NCBI GenBank assembly: GCA_937876995.1
Contig: CALEFD010000047.1
Location: forward strand, 1 to 54,091
Direction: 5' to 3'
Origin: an uncultured Bacteroidales bacterium
Lineage (GTDB): Bacteria > Bacteroidota > Bacteroidia > Bacteroidales > Bacteroidaceae
Length of the DNA stretch: 54,091 nucleotides
Shown: piece after piece, positions 9,078-16,259 of the stretch
How positions within the stretch are numbered: the stretch's first letter is position 1
Layout of the letters: every line of letters starts with the position of its first letter
Made by a program: the position numbers and the translations under genes
Notes under the pieces: model-generated
Told to the model about the DNA's origin: nothing
The model's database searches: none
Seen by the model: the letters and a program-made list of their open reading frames with translations, nothing else

Positions 9078-9154
9078 CGGAAAACTTTTTAATGTAAGAT
9101 ATTTTTTAATCACTTGTTAATCACACATTTAAAAATGCAAAACGGAAAACTTTT
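9078..9154 (+). repeat. Direct repeat CGGAAAACTTTT upstream of the RNR gene
   Basis: The 12-mer occurs at 9078-9089 and again at 9143-9154, 65 bp apart, in the 341-bp gap between dnaA and the RNR gene. Both copies are upstream of the RNR promoter, so they could be regulator-binding sites. The match is not to the NrdR box that I know. The remainder of the gap is AT-rich and I see no cobalamin riboswitch. Confidence 0.35.
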
Positions 9155-9185
9155 AAAATTGTTGATAACTATTTTTAAGAAATCT

Positions 9186-9215
9186 TTTGCAGTTATAATA
9201 GTATCATTATCTTTG
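9186..9215 (+). promoter_or_regulatory. Promoter of the ribonucleotide reductase gene
   Basis: TTTG (9186-9189), an 18-bp spacer and TATCTTTG (9208-9215) match both halves of the Bacteroidota consensus. Transcription should begin near 9222, leaving a leader of about 60 nt before the ATG at 9283. Confidence 0.7.
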
Positions 9216-9282
9216 CTGTCGCTTAGCAGTAGTGCAGCACCTAATTACGCAAAACAAACAAAAGAACAAACATAAAACAACA

Positions 9283-11850
9283 ATGGCTAAACAACAAACT
9301 TACACTTTCGAAGAAGCGTTTAAAGCTTCCATCGAATACTTTGGTGGCGACGAATTAGCTGCTAAAGTATGGGTAAACAAGTATGCCGTTAAGGATTCAT
9401 TCGGAAACATCTTCGAAAAGACTCCTGACGATATGCATTGGCGAATTGCTAACGAAGTTGCAAGAATTGAAGCTCGTTACAAGAATCCTATCAGCGCAGA
9501 AGAACTTCACGATCTCTTCAAAGGCTTTAAGCACATTGTACCACAGGGTAGCCCTATGACAGGTATTGGAAATGACTTTCAGATTGCATCACTTTCAAAC
9601 TGTTTTGTAATAGGCAATGACGGAGCTGCCGATTCGTATGGTGCTATTATCAAAATTGACGAAGAGCAGGTACAGTTAATGAAACGCCGTGGTGGCGTAG
9701 GTCACGACCTTTCACACATTCGTCCAAAAGGTTCTCCGGTAAAGAATTCAGCGTTGACATCTACAGGCCTTGTTCCATTTATGGAGCGTTATTCCAATTC
9801 AACCCGCGAAGTTGCACAAGACGGCCGTAGAGGCGCTCTTATGCTGAGTGTAAGTATTAAGCATCCCGATTCGGAATCGTTTATAGATGCAAAGATGACC
9901 AGCGGAAAGGTTACAGGTGCAAATGTTTCTGTAAAGATAGACGATGCTTTTATGCAGGCAGCCATTGAAGGCAAACCATATACCCAAGCCTACCCTATCG
10001 ATTCTCCTAACCCGCAATACACTAAAGAGATTGACGCATCAGCTCTTTGGAAGAAGATTGTACACAACGCCTGGAAATCGGCAGAACCCGGCGTTCTTTT
10101 CTGGGACACCATAACCAAAGAATCGGTTCCTGATTGCTATGCAGACTTAGGTTTCCGCACTGTAAGTACAAACCCTTGTGGCGAAATTCCACTATGTCCA
10201 TACGATTCCTGTCGTCTATTGGCCATCAATCTATATTCATACGTTGTTAATCCATTCAAAGAGAATGCTTACTTTGATTTTGATTTGTTCAAAAAGCATG
10301 TTGCATTGGCTCAGCGTATAATGGATGACATTATCGATCTTGAAATTGAAAAGATTGAAAAGATTCTTGCAAAGATTGAAAGCGATCCTGAAGGCGAAGA
10401 TATTAAACGAACCGAAAGAGAGCTATGGCAAAAGATTATGCGTAAAAGTACTATGGGACGTCGTACCGGTGTAGGCATTACAGCCGAAGGAGATATGATA
10501 GCAGCCATGGGATTGCGTTATGGTACAGAAGAGGCTACAGCTTTTGCAGAAAAGGTTCAGAGCACACTTGCCATAGAAGCATATCGTTCATCAGTGAATA
10601 TGGCTAAAGAGCGCGGTGCATTCGAAGTATTCGACTGGAAACGCGAAGAGGAAAATCCATTTATTGGTCGTATTCGCGAAGCAGATCCTGCTTTGTACGA
10701 AGATATGAAAAAGTATGGTCGTCGTAACATTGCTTGTTTGACTATAGCTCCTACAGGTACTGTTAGCTTGATGACACAGACAACATCCGGTTTGGAACCT
10801 GTATTCATGCCGGTATATAAACGCCGTCGTAAAGTTAACAGCGAAGATGAAAATGCCAACGTAACATTCCACGATGAAAATGGCGATGCATTCGAAGAGT
10901 TTGTTGTATATCACCACAAGTTTGTTGAATGGATGAAGGCCAACGGCATAGATCATACCAAACAGTATTCACAAGAAGAACTTGACGAACTGGTTTCACG
11001 TTCTCCATACCATAAAGCAACTGCACAGGATGTTGACTGGGTTAACAAGGTTAAGATGCAGGGCGCACTTCAGAAATGGGTTGACCACTCTATCAGCGTA
11101 ACCATTAACCTACCGGCTGATGTATCAGAAGAACTTGTCAATGAGCTGTACGTTGAAGCTTGGAAGTGTGGATGTAAAGGCTGTACAGTTTATCGTGATG
11201 GTTCACGCGATGGTGTTCTTGTTGATGTCAAGAGTGACAAAAAGAAGGCTGCTGATGCCAAAGAACCTACTATGGCTCCAGGTGATTGTCACCCAAGAGA
11301 AGTTGTGGAAACACGTCCAAGAATTCTTGAAGCCGATGTTGTACGTTTCCAGAACAACAAAGAGAAATGGGTTGCATTCGTGGGTCTGTTAAACGGACGT
11401 CCTTACGAAATATTCACCGGTCTGCAGGACGACGAAGAGGGTATTATGCTTCCAAAGACTGTAGAAAAGGGTCAGATTATTAAGAATGTCGATGAAAATG
11501 GTGTTAAGCGTTATGACTTCCAGTTCACTAACAAACGCGGATATAAAATCACTATTGAAGGACTTTCTGAAAAATTCGACAAAGAGTACTGGAACTACGC
11601 AAAACTGATTTCAGGTGTATTACGTTACCAGATGCCTGTAGATCTATGTATGAAACTTATCGGATCATTGGATTTGGGTAGCGAAAATATCAACAACTGG
11701 AAAAACGGTGTAGAACGCGCACTCAAGAAGTATATTCAGGACGGAACTCAGGTAAGCGGAGAGAAATGTTCGGTTTGCGGATCAGAATCTCTGGTTTACC
11801 AGGAAGGTTGCCTGATTTGCCAGAACTGCGGTTCCTCACGTTGCGGATAA
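9283..11850 (+). CDS. Adenosylcobalamin-dependent (class II) ribonucleotide reductase
   Basis: An 855-residue enzyme that reduces ribonucleotides to deoxyribonucleotides, using coenzyme B12 to start the radical, so it needs neither oxygen nor a separate radical subunit. The active-site motif NPCGEIPL is present, the RNR barrel signatures run through the first ~600 residues, and the ISVTINLP segment comes late, as in the family. The last ~30 residues form a zinc-ribbon-like module with CSVCG and CQNCG pairs and a final CG, the usual redox and metal tail. The frame is open further upstream to a GTG at 9232, but the start MAKQQTYTF at 9283 fits the family and lies a normal distance from the promoter. 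The gene is alone, ending in front of a hairpin array. Confidence 0.93.
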   Translation: MAKQQTYTFEEAFKASIEYFGGDELAAKVWVNKYAVKDSFGNIFEKTPDDMHWRIANEVARIEARYKNPISAEELHDLFKGFKHIVPQGSPMTGIGNDFQIASLSNCFVIGNDGAADSYGAIIKIDEEQVQLMKRRGGVGHDLSHIRPKGSPVKNSALTSTGLVPFMERYSNSTREVAQDGRRGALMLSVSIKHPDSESFIDAKMTSGKVTGANVSVKIDDAFMQAAIEGKPYTQAYPIDSPNPQYTKEIDASALWKKIVHNAWKSAEPGVLFWDTITKESVPDCYADLGFRTVSTNPCGEIPLCPYDSCRLLAINLYSYVVNPFKENAYFDFDLFKKHVALAQRIMDDIIDLEIEKIEKILAKIESDPEGEDIKRTERELWQKIMRKSTMGRRTGVGITAEGDMIAAMGLRYGTEEATAFAEKVQSTLAIEAYRSSVNMAKERGAFEVFDWKREEENPFIGRIREADPALYEDMKKYGRRNIACLTIAPTGTVSLMTQTTSGLEPVFMPVYKRRRKVNSEDENANVTFHDENGDAFEEFVVYHHKFVEWMKANGIDHTKQYSQEELDELVSRSPYHKATAQDVDWVNKVKMQGALQKWVDHSISVTINLPADVSEELVNELYVEAWKCGCKGCTVYRDGSRDGVLVDVKSDKKKAADAKEPTMAPGDCHPREVVETRPRILEADVVRFQNNKEKWVAFVGLLNGRPYEIFTGLQDDEEGIMLPKTVEKGQIIKNVDENGVKRYDFQFTNKRGYKITIEGLSEKFDKEYWNYAKLISGVLRYQMPVDLCMKLIGSLDLGSENINNWKNGVERALKKYIQDGTQVSGEKCSVCGSESLVYQEGCLICQNCGSSRCG

Positions 11851-11872
11851 ACAAAACACACAACACAAACAT

Positions 11873-11920
11873 ACTCAAATAGAAATGGTCGGCTAAAAAC
11901 CGACCATTTCTTATTTGAGT
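11873..11920. terminator. Long perfect hairpin after the RNR gene
   Basis: ACTCAAATA-GAAATGGTCGG (11873-11892), a 7-nt loop, then CCGACCATTTC and TATTTGAGT (11900-11920): 20 base pairs with one bulged T. There is no clear T tract, but the size and place (23 bp after the RNR stop) suit termination or mRNA 3'-end protection. A shorter copy with the same GGTCGG/CCGACC core lies at about 11982-12011. Confidence 0.6.
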
Positions 11921-12154
11921 AGTTTGTCTATCCTTATCTATAAGGCTTCCTGCGGAAGCGCGCTTCGCGCCAATTAATTATGGGAATGGTCGGCTAACAC
12001 CGACCATTTCCTATTTGAGTAGTTTGTGTAAGACCTTATTTATTTTGTTCCCTCCGGGAACGTCCTTCGGACCAAATAATTTTCTTATTTGAGCTGTTTG
12101 TTTATCCTTATCTATAAGGCTTCCTGCGGAAGCGCGCTTCGCGCCAATTAATTA
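11912..12154. repeat. Tandem array of double-hairpin repeats between RNR and folB
   Basis: Three units begin with TATTTGAG and carry two adjacent hairpins. Units 1 (11912-11980) and 3 (12086-12154) are 69 nt and differ at 3 positions. Each has GCTTCC-tgc-GGAAGC directly followed by GCGC-ttc-GCGC. Unit 2 (12012-12080) keeps the same head and the same design, a 6-bp stem with a 3-nt loop and then a 4-bp stem with a TTC loop, but with other bases: GTTCCC-tcc-GGGAAC and GTCC-ttc-GGAC. The changes preserve pairing, which points to selection on structure. The last unit overlaps the folB stop codon. The rest of this ~300-bp gap is hairpin sequence as well. Confidence 0.75.
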
Positions 12155-12510
12155 CCTACTTCTACAGTGATTGAAGCAGAACTACATTCTGCACATACGG
12201 GTGGATTCTCCTTCGCTATAGTAAAGCTAAGACGTTGCAATGAAGGAAACTCCTGTTGCAGACGCTGCACTACCCTACCCGCTACGTGCTCCATTAGTTT
12301 TGACGGTATCTGCATCTCCTCTTTGATTATACGTGCTGCCTGCGCATAATTCAATGTATCTGCAAGTTCATCACTATTTAGTGAATTGCTTACATCAGCA
12401 TACATATCAAGGTCTATTGTGTACCAGGCACCAACTTCACGTTCTTGAGGCTCAACGCCATGATAAGCATAAAACCTAAGTCCGTTCAAAGAGATTTTCT
12501 GTATCGACAT
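12148..12510 (-). CDS. folB: Dihydroneopterin aldolase
   Basis: A 120-residue protein, full length for FolB. It converts 7,8-dihydroneopterin to 6-hydroxymethyl-dihydropterin and glycolaldehyde in folate synthesis, as an octamer in the cytoplasm. Family features are the opening IxLNGLRFYAYHGV, the acidic LADTLNYAQ segment and the lysine-containing IAKENPP near the C-terminus, which corresponds to the catalytic lysine region. It starts 15 bp after the FadL-type porin gene and so probably shares its transcript, although the two jobs are unrelated. Its stop codon lies within the hairpin repeat array. Confidence 0.92.
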   Translation of the reverse strand: MSIQKISLNGLRFYAYHGVEPQEREVGAWYTIDLDMYADVSNSLNSDELADTLNYAQAARIIKEEMQIPSKLMEHVAGRVVQRLQQEFPSLQRLSFTIAKENPPVCAECSSASITVEVGN

Positions 12511-12525
12511 AATCTATTATCAGTA

Positions 12526-13875
12526 TCAGAATGTAAAATCAAGAGATACGCCAAATGCATCGCTCTTACGTGTATAGTTGCAGGCTGTACCGTTTGCGTT
12601 TGTAAATTCGTGATCATCAAACATTGAGTGCAGATAACCGGCATTCAGTTTAAGCATGTCATTGATCTGGAATGCTGCACCTATGCTAAGACCATACGAA
12701 CTTGTGCTGAAGTTTGTGTCTGACATATCAGAATCGGCAAAACCAAGTTCAGTACGCTGACCACCACAACTTATTGTCCATCTGTCAGCAATATCCCACT
12801 CTGCACCAAGTACCACTTCCCAGCTGTTATCACCTGCCTTGATAGCTGAACCTTTTGCATCCTTGTCCCAGAAGTAGTGATAGCCACCACCTATACGTAC
12901 CTTGTCAAATGAATACTGAGCGCCAAGTGCAAGATATGCAGGTATATCTGAACGAACTATATTACCGTCACCATAAACAGCTACAGCAGGAACCATTGTT
13001 GCAAGAGCAGCCAAGTTTGCGCTGTTATTTGCTTCGTTCTCCATTGCTATTTTAGTACGGAATTCATACTTTGCAGCAAGATTCAATTTTCCAAGATTTA
13101 CATCAACACCTACTATAGGAGTAAAGCCGAAATCACTCTGATTGCAATCCAGTTTATAATCTGCAAGAAGTGCGGCATACTGTGCCATAGCCGGCATTTG
13201 CTGAAAGATTGGAGATGACGCTGTTATACCGCCTAAATTGATATTGCTAATTGCACCTACATACGATGCCTTTGCCATTACTGTGCGCAAGCCACCAAAT
13301 ACTGATACCATATCTGCAATTTTGTATGTTCCACCCACCTGAAGACCAAAGAAATACTGTTTACCGGTAAGATTCTGGTCTAATGAATAGGCACTTGAAC
13401 CTATCATGCTGCCAAACTGATATGCCATACCGCCAATCAGTTCTTCAAACATAGGCAGACCACTTGCAAATTCGCAAGCACCACCACCGCCGCCTACTGC
13501 AAACTGAGCAGATACAGACCACTTGTCATTGAATATGTATGCTGCCTGAAATGAAGGAATAACAGGAGCGAATGTTTCACCTTCAAAGAAACGATCTTTA
13601 GACGGATTTTTGGTATTGTTCATAAACAGAAGATTTGTAGCGTTCATCTGACGTTTCTGAGCAGCAGCCTGCCAGCTCAATGATAGATGAAAACCCTCTG
13701 GAAGAAATGCCACACCTGCAGGATTGCTATATACACCATCAATAGCTATTGCAGCATCGCGTGCAGGATTACGCAAATATGTTGCGTTTTGATTTGTATT
13801 TGTCAAAAGACCACCTGCAAAAGTTGTTGCAGAAACCAAAAGTGCCATAGCACCAATAAAGAATTTCTTTTTCAT
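12526..13875 (-). CDS. Outer-membrane transport protein, OmpP1/FadL/TodX family
   Basis: A 449-residue protein with a 20-residue signal peptide (MKKKFFIGAMALLVSATTFAG). The early segment with NPAGVAFLPEG matches the FadL family, in which the N-terminus forms a hatch inside a 14-stranded barrel. Alternating polar and aromatic strands continue to a C-terminal ...FGVSLDFTF, the terminal-Phe signature recognised by the BAM machinery. The family takes up long-chain fatty acids or other hydrophobic compounds, and the substrate here cannot be told. It is first in a two-gene unit with folB, with a -7-like element about 30 bp upstream. Confidence 0.85.
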   Translation of the reverse strand: MKKKFFIGAMALLVSATTFAGGLLTNTNQNATYLRNPARDAAIAIDGVYSNPAGVAFLPEGFHLSLSWQAAAQKRQMNATNLLFMNNTKNPSKDRFFEGETFAPVIPSFQAAYIFNDKWSVSAQFAVGGGGGACEFASGLPMFEELIGGMAYQFGSMIGSSAYSLDQNLTGKQYFFGLQVGGTYKIADMVSVFGGLRTVMAKASYVGAISNINLGGITASSPIFQQMPAMAQYAALLADYKLDCNQSDFGFTPIVGVDVNLGKLNLAAKYEFRTKIAMENEANNSANLAALATMVPAVAVYGDGNIVRSDIPAYLALGAQYSFDKVRIGGGYHYFWDKDAKGSAIKAGDNSWEVVLGAEWDIADRWTISCGGQRTELGFADSDMSDTNFSTSSYGLSIGAAFQINDMLKLNAGYLHSMFDDHEFTNANGTACNYTRKSDAFGVSLDFTF

Positions 13876-13904
13876 TTTGATAAAAATTTGGTTAATTCTG
13901 GTTG

Positions 13905-13912
13905 CAAATATA
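13905..13912 (-). promoter_or_regulatory. -7 element upstream of the FadL-type gene
   Basis: Read on the minus strand, TATATTTG matches TAnnTTTG exactly. The nearest TTTG upstream is 24 bp away, longer than usual. The start codon is about 30 bp downstream. Confidence 0.45.
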
Positions 13913-13980
13913 GTACATAAAATTATTCGTTATCCCCAAAATGCACACAATCGCAAAAATTGTATAAAAAGAACCACTGT

Positions 13981-14037
13981 AGTAATAGGGTTAAGTTTGT
14001 TAGCATTGCCACCCTGCCCAAGTAAGTAGTGGAAACT
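13981..14037 (+). repeat. Direct repeat, copy 1 (partner at 14234-14290)
   Basis: 57 nt that match 14234-14290 with three differences, including AATAGGGTTAAGTTTG and CCCAAGTAAGTAGTGGAAACT. This copy lacks the downstream part and the inverted arm that copy 2 has, so it looks like a truncated element. It lies in the 749-bp gene-free region between the FadL-type gene and the O-antigen-ligase-like gene. Confidence 0.75.
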
Positions 14038-14070
14038 TAATGACGTTCCTGTAAGCTCGTAGTTAAAATA

Positions 14071-14102
14071 TTTGGAATTCCTTCAAAAAGGCATTACTTT
14101 TG
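14071..14102 (+). promoter_or_regulatory. Orphan promoter in the gene-free region
   Basis: TTTG (14071-14074), a 20-bp spacer and TACTTTTG (14095-14102) match both parts of the Bacteroidota consensus. No protein gene follows: the first ATG (14116) opens a frame of only five codons (MNSSS), and the next real gene starts at 14625. The likely product is a small RNA beginning near 14109. Confidence 0.55.
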
Positions 14103-14108
14103 TACCAC

Positions 14109-14200
14109 CTTTGGTATGAATAGTTCATCATAACTATATGATAATGAGCCTCCCAGGCGAGCCGCAAGGCAGCATACTTGGGAGGCGTTCTTAATTTTAG
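14109..14200 (+). ncRNA. Candidate structured small RNA
   Basis: Downstream of the orphan promoter, GCCTCCCA (14148-14155) pairs perfectly with TGGGAGGC (14179-14186). Inside the loop, GCC (14161-14163) and GGC (14168-14170) close a GCAA tetraloop of the stable GNRA class. A weaker imperfect hairpin, TCATCATA with TATGATAATGA, precedes it. No obvious T tract marks the end, so the 3' boundary is a guess. I cannot match it to a known family; 6S RNA was considered but not supported. Confidence 0.35.
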
Positions 14201-14236
14201 GCGAGACTCAATATAATACTACCCACACAGAATAGT

Positions 14237-14496
14237 AATAGGGTTAAGTTTGCTGGCATAGCCACCCTGCCCAAGTAAGTAGTGGAAACTGAGGGGCTAT
14301 CTGTGAGGAGCGGAATAGCGCAGTGAACCGGAAGAACGTTAAAAAACGGCGGTGTCTGAGGTACGTTAGACAGCGAATGCTGGCTAAAAGACCGAGTTCG
14401 CCGTTTTAGTTCTGTAGGTGAACGAAGCAGCTCCGAACAGCTACGTCCTTCAGTTCCACTATAAACAAACGAAACCATAGCAAACTTAACCCTATT
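14237..14496. repeat. 260-bp nested palindromic element, MITE-like
   Basis: Perfect 18-bp terminal inverted repeats AATAGGGTTAAGTTTGCT (14237-14254) and its complement (14479-14496). Further nested pairs follow: TAGTGGAAACTGA (from about 14280) with the complement ending near 14461, GGAGC (14307-14311) with GCTCC (14430-14434), and AAAACGGCG (14343-14351) with CGCCGTTTT (14399-14407). A TGTCT/AGACA hairpin (14353-14372) sits in the centre. No transposase and no clear target duplication are present. A relative of the inner arm is at 53367-53392. A 93-codon open frame on the minus strand here is most likely a by-product of the repeat. Confidence 0.65.
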
Positions 14497-14624
14497 CTAC
14501 GAACAACACTGCTACAGCACGCAACTCCACTAAACACTACTATAGTTTTTTCAACATAAAACATTTTACTGCAAACAAAAAAGCATTAACTTTGCATTAA
14601 AGAAAATTTAAACACACAGTTACT

Positions 14625-16259
14625 ATGAAAAGACTTTTAATCAAACTTAATGCAGTAGATATACTTGCAACTACGCTATTCTTAGTGTTTATCATCACAT
14701 GGTTTAACTACCAAACAGAGGTTTCATTTCATAAGATGTATAGTATAGCCATGTACGTTTTACCATACGTTGCATTTAGACTTATAGCCTCAAAAGACTA
14801 TTACCACTTTTGGAAAAAAATTATACTTATTATTCTTTCAGCCTGCGCAATCTGGCAATCCATATATGCCATTCTGCAAGTTATCGGTATTTGCGAATCA
14901 CACAATTTTATGTTCACCATAACAGGTTCTTTTCATAACCCCGGACCATTTGGCGGGTTTCTTGCAATATGCGCCAGTTTGTTTATACCCAGTATTCAAG
15001 AAGAGGCATACCGTTTTCTAAGAATTTTATACTCAGCAGCAACCATATTGTGTATTATACTTTTACCCGCCACATTAAGCAGGACAGCTTTATTGGCACT
15101 TGGAATAAGTATGCTGATATATGCCTTATCGTTTCAATATTTTAGAGATACAATAAAACGATACTGGATAATCGCAGTTGTGGGAATATCTCTATTGGGT
15201 GTTAGTGCTTATCTGTATAAAAAGGATTCTGCCAACGGCAGATTCTACATAAACAAGATTAGTGCCATAGCCATGAGAGATAATGGCTTTAAGGGTAGCG
15301 GATTAGGGAAATTCAGTAGAACATACGGAGAAACGCAAGCAAACTACTTTGCGCCATATATAGATAATATAATACAAGGTGATGCTCCTAAAAAGATTGA
15401 ACAAGAGCGAATGATTGCCGATTGCCCCGAATATGCCTTTAATGAATATATGGAGATAGGTGTGGAATGTGGCATAATAGGTATAGTAACATTCATTATA
15501 CTTACCATTACTGCTATCTGGATTCTATATAAAGCTAAATCTATATGGTGCTACGGTCTAATTACACTTTCAATATTTGCCCTCTTTTCATATCCTTTCA
15601 AAATAGTTCCGTTCTGCATTTTTGAAGGTTTATTTATTGCCATGGCTGGAATAAAGGCAAATAAAGGTATTAAAACTTATGCTCCTATACATATAACAGC
15701 AATCCTGGCTATAACTTTTATTATAGCTGGATTCAGCAAAATCAGTTCTTCTAAAAGGGCAGAAAAGTTGTTAGAAAAATCTATTACCCTATACGACATT
15801 AAATACTACGAACCATTTGCTGAGGAATGCTATCCCTTAACCGAGGACTTATCACACAATTACACTTTTTTATTTCAATTAGGACAGTCGCTAAATAAGT
15901 GTGGAGAATATGAGAAAAGTGATTCTATATTAACTTTAGGCAGTTCCATTAGTTGCGATCCTATGTTTTGGAATATAATGGGCAATAATGCCATAGCACA
16001 GGGAAATTATAAACGTGCAAAAGAGTGTTACACAAAAGCTTTCTGTATGATTCCAAACAGATTATATCCTCTCTCACTTTTGGCTAAGATGTATCACGAA
16101 AACGGTGATACAGCAGCCTTCCTCCACTTAAGCAATGCCATAAACAGTTTTGTACCAAAAGTAGAGTCTGAACTCACCAAAGAGTTGAGAGAGGAGATAA
16201 ATTTAATTATTCATGAATCTTATTTACAAAAGCCCGCTCCAACTCCTGCGAGATATTGA
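14625..16259 (+). CDS. O-antigen ligase/polymerase-like membrane protein with TPR tail
   Basis: A 544-residue protein. About ten to twelve membrane segments fill residues 1-380. The loop TGSFHNPGPFGGF near residue 105 resembles the conserved periplasmic motif of WaaL/Wzy-type (Wzy_C) enzymes, which join or polymerise glycans on lipid carriers in the inner membrane. The last ~160 residues are helical and fit TPR repeats (..LFQLGQSLNKCGEYEKSD.., ..NNAIAQGNYKRAKECYTKA..), a common C-terminal addition in Bacteroidota members. It is not inside a polysaccharide cluster, so the acceptor is unknown. Its last 53 bp overlap the 3' end of the convergent phosphate transporter gene. Confidence 0.75.
   Translation: MKRLLIKLNAVDILATTLFLVFIITWFNYQTEVSFHKMYSIAMYVLPYVAFRLIASKDYYHFWKKIILIILSACAIWQSIYAILQVIGICESHNFMFTITGSFHNPGPFGGFLAICASLFIPSIQEEAYRFLRILYSAATILCIILLPATLSRTALLALGISMLIYALSFQYFRDTIKRYWIIAVVGISLLGVSAYLYKKDSANGRFYINKISAIAMRDNGFKGSGLGKFSRTYGETQANYFAPYIDNIIQGDAPKKIEQERMIADCPEYAFNEYMEIGVECGIIGIVTFIILTITAIWILYKAKSIWCYGLITLSIFALFSYPFKIVPFCIFEGLFIAMAGIKANKGIKTYAPIHITAILAITFIIAGFSKISSSKRAEKLLEKSITLYDIKYYEPFAEECYPLTEDLSHNYTFLFQLGQSLNKCGEYEKSDSILTLGSSISCDPMFWNIMGNNAIAQGNYKRAKECYTKAFCMIPNRLYPLSLLAKMYHENGDTAAFLHLSNAINSFVPKVESELTKELREEINLIIHESYLQKPAPTPARY

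Noticed and set aside
9232..9282. Upstream GTG start of the ribonucleotide reductase
   Set aside because: It would add 17 Lys/Gln/Asn-rich residues not typical of the family. The ATG at 9283 fits homologues and promoter distance.
8942..9282. Cobalamin riboswitch before the B12-dependent reductase
   Set aside because: No B12-box-like sequence or GC-rich multi-stem structure is visible in the AT-rich gap.
11912..12154. CRISPR array
   Set aside because: Units are near-identical hairpins with no unique spacers of constant length, and no cas genes are present.
13930..13938. DnaA-box-like TTATCCCCA
   Set aside because: A single near match far from dnaA in an AT-rich gap is expected by chance.
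14109..14200. 6S RNA or tmRNA
   Set aside because: The short stem-loop does not show the long interrupted hairpin of 6S RNA nor a tRNA-like domain with tag frame.
14197..14478. 93-codon open frame on the minus strand across the palindromic element
   Set aside because: It spans the inverted repeats, has biased composition and no start signal. It is best seen as a by-product of the repeat.
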